Assembly (NCBI GenBank): GCA_021613375.1
Contig: CM038719.1
Coordinates: 38,584,620-38,648,619, forward strand
Direction: 5' to 3'
DNA: 64,000 nucleotides
Source of the DNA: Megaleporinus macrocephalus
Lineage: Eukaryota; Chordata; Actinopteri; Characiformes; Anostomidae
Below are positions 55,720-64,000 of this stretch, piece by piece. The position numbers and the translations under genes are program-made. How positions within the stretch are numbered: the first letter of the stretch is position 1; each line of letters opens with the position of its first letter. The notes under the pieces were generated by a model. The model saw only the letters and a list, made by a program, of their open reading frames with translations. It searched no databases and was not told the origin of the DNA.

Positions 55720-56099
55720 CGAGTGTGTGCCAGGAGGAGTACTGGCCCGGAATAAATCTCCTGGCTGTCCCTCTGCAGGTTACCATCTTACCTTCAGTGT
55801 TCATCAATTATGGATATGATTTTTTGAGGAAAACTCTTCCTGATGGGGCCTCTTAGTCCTGTTCATGCGCAACCAACAAGAGTCCATTTTTCAGCAGGCC
55901 ACGGCTTCCTTGTACACAAATGCTCCGTCAAAGATTTGCATTATACAAAGTCTAAAAAACACAGCAAAAGATATGAATATTGATCAGATTTCGGGTTGGG
56001 ATATGTCCTCAATATGCTTTTCCAAAGCCAAAGCAGATGCTTCTGCAATAACTACAAGCACCACAGAGGATACATGATGGCTGTACATAGTAATACAGA

Positions 56100-56100
<1 letters not shown>
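55715..56100. other. Unique spacer
   Basis: No gene or repeat recognised. The 70-codon frame at 55,865-56,077 has no features. Confidence 0.5.

Positions 56101-56175
<75 letters not shown>
56101..56175. repeat. (TA)n microsatellite, about 37 units
   Basis: Long uninterrupted TA run about 35 bp upstream of a Tc1 insertion, which itself targets TA dinucleotides. Confidence 0.98.
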
Positions 56176-56178
<3 letters not shown>

Positions 56179-56209
56179 TGTATACTAATACTAATACTAT
56201 ATATGTATA

Positions 56210-57470
56210 CAGAGGTTGGACAATGAAACTGAAACACTGAAAAAATAATTTATTAGTATGATGTAGGGCCTCCTTCTGCGGCCAATACAGCGTCAGTTGG
56301 TCTTGGGAATGACATGTACAAGTTCTGCACAGTGGTCAGAGGGATTTTAAACCATTCTTCTTGCAGGATAGTGTTCAGGTCACTACGTGATGCTGGTGGA
56401 GGAAAACGTTTCCTGACTCGCTCCTCCAAAACACCCCAAAGTGGCTCAATAATATTTAGATCTGGTGACTGTGCAGGCCATGGGAGATGTTTAACTTTCA
56501 TGTTTATCAAACCAATCTTTGGTTTATCAAACCAATCCAATCCAGTCTTGCTGTGTGTATTGGTGCATTGTCATCCTGATACACGGCACGGCCTTCAGGA
56601 TACAATGTTTAAACCGTTGGATGCACATGGTCCTCCAGAATGGTTCAGTAGTCCTTGGCAGGGACGTGCACATCTAGCACAAGTACTGGGCCAAGAGAAT
56701 GTCATGATATGGCAGCCCAAACCACCACTGATCCACCCCCATGCTTCACTCTGGGCATGCAACAGTCTGGGTGGTATGCTTCTTTGGGACTTCTCCACAC
56801 CGTAACTCTCCCGGATGTGGGGAAAACAGTAAAGGTGGATCATCAGAGAACAATACATGTTTCACATTGTCCACAGCCCAAGATTTACACTCCTTGCACC
56901 ATTGAAACCCACGTTTGGCATTGGCACGAGTGACCAAAAGTTTGGCTATAGCAGCCCGGCCGTGTATATTGACCCTGTGGAGCTCCTGGCGGACAGTTCT
57001 GGTGAAACAGGAGAGCTGAGGTGCACATTTAATTCTGCCGTGATTTGGGCAGCCGTGGTTTTATGTTTTTTGGATACAATCAGGGTTAGCACCCCAACAT
57101 CCCTTTCAGACAGCTTCCTCTTGCGTCCACAGTTAATCCTGTTGGATGTGGTTGGTCCTTCTTGGTGGTATGCTGACATTACCCTGGATACCGTGGCTCT
57201 TGATACATCTCAAAGACTTGCTGTCTTGGTCACAGATGCACCAGCAAGACGTGCACCAACAATTTGTCCTCTTTTGAACTCTGGTACGTCCCATAATGTT
57301 GTGTTATTGTAATATTCTGATCTAAACTGTGCTCTTACCTGCTAACTGAACTTCTCACTCTGCTCTTACTGGTGCAATTAATGAAGATTGATCACCAGAC
57401 TGGTCCAATTTAGCCATGAAACCTCCCACACTAAAATGACAGGTGTTTCAGTTTCATTGTCCAACCCCTG
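56210..57470 (-). mobile_element. Near-complete Tc1/mariner element (1,261 bp)
   Basis: Terminal inverted repeats of about 30 bp: the left end CAGAGGTTGGACAATGAAAC and, on the opposite strand, the right end CAGGGGTTGGACAATGAAAC, both continuing TGAAACAC. They differ by one substitution plus a small indel. TA flanks both sides (56,208-56,209 and 57,471-57,472), the Tc1 target duplication. The transposase lies on the minus strand but is broken. Well-preserved ends indicate a fairly young insertion, and the element could still be moved by a related transposase. Confidence 0.95.
56253..57294 (-). pseudogene. Tc1-family transposase, frameshifted
   Basis: Cut-and-paste transposase of the DD34E class, read on the minus strand from an ATG at 57,294 (MGRTRVQKR) to a stop at 56,253, about the full family length of roughly 340 codons. 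Recognisable parts are the linker CGRKRKLSERDVGVLTLIVS, then KTTAAQITAELNVHLSSPVS, then NAKRGFQWCKECKSWAVDNV, LFSDD with the first catalytic Asp, and the C-terminal LPWPAQSPDLNIIEPLWGVL with the catalytic Glu, followed by the usual GGPTSY terminus. The N-terminal HTH stretch (57,180-57,294) is out of frame with later parts, there is a shift near 56,940, and the core between about 56,540 and 56,750 is disrupted. No active protein is expected. Confidence 0.92.
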
Positions 57471-57472
57471 TA

Positions 57473-58825
57473 TATATTAGATAGATAGATACAATGGAAG
57501 CTTTGAAGCAGAAGTGAAGCTTGATGTTCTCCTCTCTCTCAAAGATGGAAGCTTTAAGTGCCGGTTATTTGATTGGGACAGTACTGGTGGTCTACCAGGT
57601 CTTGAGGGTGGTTATTAGGAGTCACCCTTTCTTTTTAACACCAGTTTGGACGCTCCTGAATACTCTCTTCTTTATGCAAAGTAAAGAATATATATGAGGA
57701 ATCTATATGGGATAAGCAATTATTCCCCCAGTGTTTTTTCACAGTTCTAACCTTTTTAAAAAGTCACCATGAGTTGTTGTTATATGTTAATTGCAATAGT
57801 GCTGTCTGAGCAAGAAGAATAATGCGTGCAGTTACATAAACCTGATTCAACAGTAAACATCGTTTCCAATGGAACAAAACATACAACACAACTAGTAAAC
57901 TGAGCCAACATTAGCCAGCATTTCTAAATCAATTCAGTGTCATGCACTGGGAAGACCAACTGACCACAAAAAATATGCTATGCTCTAAATATAAAGGTGT
58001 TAAAACTGGTTCCTTGAGTAAGGTTCTATGACATTACGGTAGATGGTAGTCTTTAAGAGTAGTTTCATGTGAAATGTTATTGTAGCATCTCATTCAGATC
58101 ATGTCCAGTGAACCTACGTGTGAGTTTTTATATGTAATGTGGATGATAGTAAAATAGATTAATCTTAAATTGACCTGTACACAGGTCGGTGAAGGTAGTG
58201 TTACAGTTTACATGTACACAGGTAGGTGAAGGTAGCATTAAGAATCTTGCCCAAGGACTCTTATTGGTGTAGTGTAAGGTTGTTACCCCGGTGGGAACTG
58301 AACCCCAGCCTACAGTATGGGGGTATAATTCTCTGAACTATTGTTAAATAATGTCTTGGAAATTTGTACATCTTACTGACTTAACTATACTGTCAGTTGT
58401 GTCCGGCACCTCCACAGACACTCTGGCCTACGTTACCATGACCACCTGGAACCACATGTTTTGAGTTATGCGTTCCTTGCCGGCCAACCATGGACCAATG
58501 TCTTGTAGCTTACTGAAGTACAGAGTCTGTGATTCTCTAATGAACTCATTATATAAACTCCTTTGTTTGTCTACTTCTATCCGAAGCATTGCCAACATTT
58601 ACTGAAAGCATACCAAGCACACCACGTCGCCCATCTCATTAGCCGTTCATCTGATAGTTTGGTTTTGACCCTCTCTGTTTTTTGACTTCGCCTCTGTCTA
58701 ACCCATGTATCCTCTTTGGCTCCTCTCGGTTTTTGTTGTTGTTGACGACTCTGTTGGAGTTACCCGTTCATAATAAAAGTGGTCTGACTGGTCACAGCCA
58801 CGTGACATACACACAAATTTATAAC
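57473..58825. other. Gene-free spacer with retroelement-like wording at its end
   Basis: 58,245-58,320 (CTTGCCCAAGGACTCTTATT, GGGAACTGAACCCCAGCCTA) is a common fish repeat wording. 58,640-58,790 resembles a Gypsy-type LTR end (TTTTTTGACTTCGCCTCTG, CGTTCATAATAAAAGTGGTC), including an AATAAA signal. A matching second LTR is not seen. The remainder looks unique. Confidence 0.45.
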
Positions 58826-59434
58826 TAGAGATAGAAGGATCGATCGGCTATGTATCGGTATCGATGGCGTTAAACAAATGAGCTTAATTTCTGTATTTCC
58901 AGCTAGCGTTTCGTTGAAACCCCCTCCAGCCAGGTGCTTGCAATTCCTATCTGAACCACTAGATGGAAACACAAACCCTTTCATTTTCCACAGACTGACT
59001 AAAGCAGCGGCATCTAGAGAACAGTTTGCGTTCATGGCATGTGCAAATAGAAAACATCGTCATTCTGGCAGTTTGTTAACGTATGTGACCGTATGTAAAA
59101 TTAGTAAAATCAACGTGTCTCGTTGAGGAACCAAGACAAAAACATTTAACACTACTAATCTGATACACCTTAAGAGTACCCCACGCGGCTGAATACAGTG
59201 AGTATCAGCAAACAGCAGAGCTAGCACGCGCAGCTAACACAAAACAAACAACCCAGAAACCTGTGCAGATCAGATCTGACCGGTACGAACAGAACAGCAG
59301 CAAAAATTCAAGATCTACATTGCGTTAAAAATAACAGAGTCTGCATTTAATGACTGCTGTTTTGACTACATTTATTTAATTAGCTTTTTTTCCTTTTGAA
59401 TTAGTATTACTTGTACTTGTACTTATTATTATAG

Positions 59435-60095
59435 CCACAGTCACTTTATATTTTATTATTTTATTGTATTATAAGACTTTATATATGTGCCACAGTCACT
59501 TTATATTTTATTATTTTATTGTATTATAAGACTTTATATATGTGCCACAGTCACTTTATATTTTATTCTTTTATTGTATTATAAGACTTTATATATGTGC
59601 CACAGTCACTTTATATTTTATTCTTTTATTGTATTATAAGACTTTATATATGTGCCACAGTCACTTTATATTATATTATTTTATTGTATTATAAGACTTT
59701 ATATATGTGCCACAGTCACTTTATATTTTATTCTTTTATTGTATTATAAGACTTTATATATGTGCCACAGTCACTTTATATTTTATTATTTTATTGTATT
59801 ATAAGACTATTTATGTGCCACAGTCACTTTATATTTTATTATTTTATTGTATTATAAGACTTTATATATGTGCCACAGTCACTTTATATTATATTATTTT
59901 ATTGTATTATAAGACTTTATATATGTGCCACAGTCACTTTATATTTTATTATTTTATTGTATTATAAGACTTTATATGTGCCACAGTCACTTTATATTTT
60001 ATTCTTTTATTGTATTATAAGACTTTATATGTGCCACAGTCCCTTTATATTTTATTATTTTACTATTCTATTGTATTATAAGACTTTATATATGT
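59435..60095 (+). repeat. 55-bp minisatellite, about 12 copies
   Basis: Unit of 55 bp: CACAGTCACTTTATATTTTA, TTATTTTATTGTATTATAAG, ACTTTATATATGTGC, at starts such as 59,491, 59,546 and 59,601. Later units lose two to four bases. Directly upstream of the LINE tail, so probably amplified LINE 3'-untranslated sequence. Frames repeating ATVTLYFIILLYYKT are artefacts. Confidence 0.95.
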
Positions 60096-60099
60096 GTAC

Positions 60100-60226
60100 A
60101 TATTGCAAATTTATTTTTTGTTGTAAATTATTATTAGAGTGTTTATTCTTCTACATAACCGGCTGCTACTGTAATAACTGAAATTTCCCCCTGGGATCAA
60201 TAAAGTATTTCTGATTCTGATTAGGG
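60100..60226 (+). mobile_element. LINE 3' tail (forward orientation)
   Basis: Contains CTGCTACTGTAATAACTG then AAATTTCCCCCTGGGATCAA and TAAAGT, ending in a TTCTGATTCTGATT simple tail. This is the 3' terminus typical of fish L2/Rex-like LINEs and the mirror of 18,443-18,534. The coding part is absent (5' truncated). Confidence 0.8.
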
Positions 60227-60454
60227 ATATTTGTTTGATTTACTTTAATTACTGCTAGTTTCACATAAGCTCGTTAAAAATGGTTATAAACCAGTTTAGA
60301 CCATGTTTCATGACTTGCTTGCGCTAATAACTACATGTAGCCCTGCCGTGTCATATAGCTCCGCTCTCGATCAGTATTGGCTATCAACCTATCGCGCTGA
60401 AAGGTGATCGGAAACGGCCTCAAAAACACTGATCAGTCCATCTCTAATTATAAC

Positions 60455-61654
60455 ATTTGTGTTCGAAGACCATTTTTCTAGTGGCACAGCTGTGACGAAA
60501 CTTTTCGGACTCAAGAAAAAGAGTTTTCCAGGCTGACCTGGTCTGAACTCTAAGGGAAAATCTAAGAAAATCTTTCTCCATTCATACGGCATGTGTCATG
60601 GTTTTTTTGCCACTCCGTTGCATCATAAAATATGATTAATTGCCTTTTTTTGTCTCTCCGAGAACTCGAAATAGAAGGCAGCCTCCTATTTTTTTTTTTC
60701 GCCCACTCCTCTGTTTAGAATTAATGGCCATCTCCCCGCTAAAGGCTGAGGGGTGGAGCGGTCAGATCCATACGGCCTGCAAAGTAGGCTCACATACTCT
60801 CCAACACGCGGCAGCGGCTTTAATGACCGGGATTTCGGTCAATGCACATCCACTCCGTTTTGAAGAGAGGAATTTGACGGAGCTTTGGAAAACGTCCAGA
60901 GCGCTCGCTCCGCATCAGCATTCCGCCGGCTCGATGGCCGTCGATGAAGGTAAGTAGGTGCTTAATCATTTTTAATTAGTGATAAGCAGACATCTTGTCC
61001 ATTCCGGTAAAAGGGCCGCCATCTGGACTCGTTGGGTCAAGTTTTTCCATTCCAACGAGTTAATTGTGATTCATTCTATCTGCTGAAATTTGTAATCGCC
61101 GGACCGGCGGTCAATACCGCGGGCTCTCCCGGAGCTTGAACAAACTCGCCGCTGACCTCCACCTCGGCACAGGTCACTAATCTTCCCTGTGCAGGTCCAT
61201 TCTAGCCTGAAAGTGCCAGCTGATGACCTCCAGAATAGCACACGCTGCTGTGTTCCTGTCCAGTGGTGACTCTTCCTCTCGAGGTCCTTTCTCCAGATAA
61301 TGAGGTCTCGTTCTTCTAGACTGTCAAGACCCCCTGCCTGGCGCTCATGCATCGTTAATGTTCCCACATCACAGGAGTGATAATTATGTGGGACGTGTGT
61401 GTCACATGTGTCATGCCAGCCCAATGCCACCTGACAGCTCTCGGGTCTCTACAGCCCAGATAATCCAGGTTACTTGAGCAAAGCTGCAGCTATTCGACTT
61501 CTTCACAAATCTCCAAAACTTTCAGTGTTCTGTTCAGATGACGAAGGTCATTAAGATGAAAAAGAAACCGAGAGCAGTAAATCTAATAAAAAACAAAAGG
61601 CAGTGATTGTTTAATTCAGTTTGATTGGTCTTAAGTTGAAAACAGTACAATCTG
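60455..61654. other. Repeat-poor block, candidate conserved element at 60.6-61.1 kb
   Basis: Clean sequence with GAATTAATGGCC, GGCTTTAATGACC, CATTTTTAATTAGTGATAAG and GAGTTAATTGTGATTC, plus a 9-bp inverted repeat (ACTCGTTGG at 61,027-61,035 and its complement at 61,052-61,060). A GAAGGTAAGTAGG splice-donor-like word occurs at 60,945-60,957 at the end of a 105-codon frame (60,640-60,957), but the frame has no recognisable domain. The minus-strand frame at 61,071-61,430 is likewise unrecognised. Confidence 0.45.
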
Positions 61655-61809
61655 CTGACTGCAGTACATCCCACAGCTGCTGGAGGGAGCGTAGAGGAGG
61701 ATCCATAGAGCCAACACCACCATCCAGGAGGTCCCTTGGTTGCTCAGTGTTGGCTCTATGGATCCTCCTCTACGCTCCCTCCAGCAGCTGTGGGATGCAC
61801 TGCAGTCAG
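61655..61809. mobile_element. Foldback of a Tc1 3'-end fragment (63-bp arms)
   Basis: The arms 61,655-61,717 and 61,747-61,809 are reverse complements over 63 bases with one mismatch, separated by 29 bp. Each arm matches the C-terminal coding end of the Tc1 remnant at 37,400-37,480 (CTGACTGCAGTGCATCCCAC, AGCTGCTGGAGGGAGC). The right arm continues to about 61,890 as plus-strand Tc1 sequence (LWDALQSAW). Confidence 0.92.
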
Positions 61810-61919
61810 CATGGCTCCTGCAGCGTATTCCAGACGTTGGGACACAAGCATGTTACATCTTTTTTCCATCAATAGCAAAACGTATTAATCATTTAGGGAC
61901 TGAAAACCCATTTCGGTAA

Positions 61920-63205
61920 GTGGATTTAGTACACTACCAGTCAAATGCTTTACATACACTACCAGACAAACGTTTTAGATACACTACCAGTCAAACGTTT
62001 TAGATACACTACCAGACAAACGTTTTAGTACACTACCAGTCAAACGTTTTAGATACACTACCAGTCAAACGCTTTACATACACTACCAGACAAACGTTTT
62101 AGATACACTACCAGACAAACGTTTTAGATACACTACCAGTCAAACGTTTTAGTACACTACCAGTCAAACGTTTTAGATACACTACCAGACAAACGTTTTA
62201 GATATACTACCAGACAAACGTTTTAGATACACTACAAGTCAAACGTTTTAGTACACTACCAGACAAACGTTTTAGATACACTACCAGACAAACGTTTTAG
62301 ATACACTACAAGTCAAACGTTTTAGTACACTACCAGACAAACGTTTTAGATACACTACCAGTCAAACGTTTTAGATACACTACCAGACAAACGTTTTAGA
62401 TACACTACCAGTCAAACGTTTTAGATACACTACCAGTCAAGCGTTTTAGATACACTACAAGTCAAACGTTTTAGTACACTACCAGTCAAACGTTTTAGAT
62501 ACACTACCAGCCAAACGTTTTAGTACACTACCAGTCAAACGTTTTAGTACACTACCAGACAAACGTTTTAGATACACTATTAGTCAAACGTTTTAGTACA
62601 ATACCAGTCAAACGTTTTATTACACTACCAGTCAAACGTTTTAGTACACTACAAGCCAAACGTTTTAGTACAGTACCAGTCAAAGGTTTTAGTACATTTC
62701 CAGTGAAACGCTTCAGTACACTACCAGTCAAATGTTTTAGTACACTACCAGTTAAATGTTTTAGTACACTACCAGTCAAACGTTTTAAATACACTACCAG
62801 CCAAACGTTTTAGAACACTACCAGTCAAACGTTTTAGATACACTACCAGACAAACGTTTTAGATCACTACCAGCCAAACGTTTTAGTACACTACCAGACA
62901 AACGTTTTAGATCACTACCAGCCAAACGTTTTAGTACACTACCAGTCAAACGTTTTAGATATACCACCAGTCAAACGTTTTAGTACACTACCAGTCAAAC
63001 GTTTTAGTACACTACCAGCCAAACGTTTTAGTACACTACCAGTCAAACGTTTTTGATACACTACCAGTCAAACGTTTTAGATCACTACCAGTCAAACGTT
63101 TTAGTACACTACCAGTCAAACGTTTTAGTACACTACCAGCCAAACTTTTTAGTACACTACCAGCCAAACTTTTTAGATACACTACCAGTCAAATGTTTTA
63201 GTAAC
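61920..63205. repeat. Minisatellite of 24-26 bp resembling a transposon end, about 50 copies
   Basis: Units ACACTACCAGTCAAACGTTT followed by TAGT, TAGAT or similar. Consecutive units alternate between 24 and 25 bp and between CAGTC, CAGAC and CAGCC. The unit strongly resembles the ACACTACCAGTCAAAAGTTT terminus of a widespread fish DNA transposon. Short frames (80 codons minus, repeating KRLTGSVL) are artefacts. Confidence 0.95.
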
Positions 63206-64000
63206 TTTTTTTTGTCTGTATTCCTTATCAAAACAACAATCATGCTTATTCATTTATTTAATTAATTTTGTTATTTATTTCTTTTTTGTGATAAACATAA
63301 TGTAAACATAACATAATCAAGATTTTGTGTAATCCAAGTAAACAGTGAGCCTTTGGTGCCGACACGGTAAATACTCACAGCCTTACAACCTTTTGTGAAG
63401 ACTTTTGCTTGCTGTTGGTTTCTCTTCAGTGAATACACACACACACTCGAAGAATTGCAAAAGGAAACAACACTGACAGCTCGTGAAGGTCCGTTACGCA
63501 AGAAAAAGTCACAATATGTCAAAAAGTAAATTGCAGAGGTGCCACTAGCCCTGGACTAAGCACATTAATATAAAGTGCAGTTTGTTTTTGGAAAGGGTCA
63601 TAGATACAGTAAGCCACTGCTTCAGACGACGCTCAGCTAACTGATTCGATGTAATCATTTCTCATTCACGTGTCTGTTACTGCAGTGTGTTACGCTTCTT
63701 TGTAACAGGACAAAGTAACTACATTACTTTATAGCTGACCACAACACTGGTACTGATATGTACATCTTTAATATAGATTTTGGTTGTTGTGTCTCTGTGA
63801 GGCTGGTGGTGGTATGTTTATGCAGTGCTTCTTCACTTCGTGGACTCCTGGGGCTGGGACAGCGATTCTTCCTCGAGAAGGTTACTGAGCACAGAGGCTC
63901 AGTCTCTCATAGTTAAAGCACAATTGAGCATTTCCATCATTGTGTGAGTGGCTGAACATTCACTTTGTGGATATGATTCTTGGGCCTGACTGACTGAAAG
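63206..64000. other. AT-rich unique spacer to window end
   Basis: No gene, array or transposon end recognised. A short ACACACAC run lies at about 63,436-63,445. Confidence 0.5.

Larger units (their letters stand above)
58826..60446. mobile_element. Non-autonomous hAT-like element with a LINE insertion
   Basis: Ends: left TAGAGATAGAAGGATCGATCGG; right, on the opposite strand, TAGAGATGGACTGATCAGTG. Flanks are TTTATAAC (58,818-58,825) and ATTATAAC (60,447-60,454), matching at 7 of 8 positions, as expected for an aged 8-bp hAT duplication. The wording ATCGGTATCGAT and CTATCGCGCTGAAAGGTGATCGG is typical of a fish hAT family. The interior contains a LINE tail and a 55-bp array. No transposase. Confidence 0.8.

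Noticed and set aside
63780..64000. Possible small nuclear RNA-like stem-loops near the window end
   Set aside because: Compared from memory with U3, U4, U5 and U8 hallmarks; no box elements, Sm site or promoter element found.

Overview
The window reads as non-coding vertebrate DNA, most likely from a teleost fish. The evidence is the repeat content: several Tc1/mariner transposase remnants, hAT-like elements with 8-bp target duplications, TTAA-flanked non-autonomous elements, LINE tails ending in the fish-typical GGGATCAATAAAGT motif, and many GATA, CA, TA and TG microsatellites. I recognise no host protein-coding exon, tRNA or rRNA. Every long open frame (940, 432, 425, 321, 314, 298 and 254 codons) is a tandem array or low-complexity tract whose period or composition happens to avoid stops.

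Layout. 1-4,900: a 33-bp minisatellite, then a duplicated cassette made of a decayed Tc1 element plus a 31-bp minisatellite. 4,900-9,170: mostly single-copy-looking DNA, with a short inverted-repeat transposon nested in an older repeat and a CpG-rich block at about 7.3-8.8 kb. 9,170-14,130: a 164-bp triplicated repeat, then a hAT-like element with an exact 8-bp target duplication, most of which is a 36-bp minisatellite of about 70 copies. 14-21 kb: Tc1 relics, a GATA tract and a LINE tail. 21.3-24.9 kb: a diverged satellite of about 200 bp. 26.5-28.7 kb: an ACAC-rich minisatellite whose unit carries a near-consensus CTCF site. 29.3-30.2 kb: a TTAA-flanked element. 31.5-37.2 kb: a 21-bp array, a GGTTGCTA array and two long polypurine tracts. 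37.9-40.7 kb: a TTAA-type element holding a 57-bp minisatellite. 42-51.5 kb: a dense cluster of non-autonomous DNA transposons, including a large inverted pair, a LINE fragment and a probable solo LTR. 52-54.9 kb: duplicated 33-bp arrays and a perfect 45-bp palindrome. 56.2-57.5 kb: a nearly complete Tc1 element with a broken transposase. 58.8-60.4 kb: a hAT-like element with a LINE tail nested in it. 61.6-63.2 kb: a foldback Tc1 fragment and a minisatellite of about 25 bp resembling a transposon end.

Between the repeats lie stretches of clean, higher-complexity sequence rich in homeodomain-type TAAT/ATTA cores (about 8.1-8.8, 25.1-25.5, 30.2-30.6, 35.4-35.8, 41.1-41.3, 49.6-50.2, 55.1-55.5 and 60.6-61.1 kb). 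They look like conserved non-coding elements of a developmental gene desert. That is inference and needs cross-species alignment. Tandem arrays cover roughly 30 percent of the window, and several appear to have grown out of transposon sequence. I found no new protein-based system. The most interesting signals are arrays that reiterate transcription-factor motifs (CTCF-like and NF-Y-like) and the minisatellites seeded by transposons.
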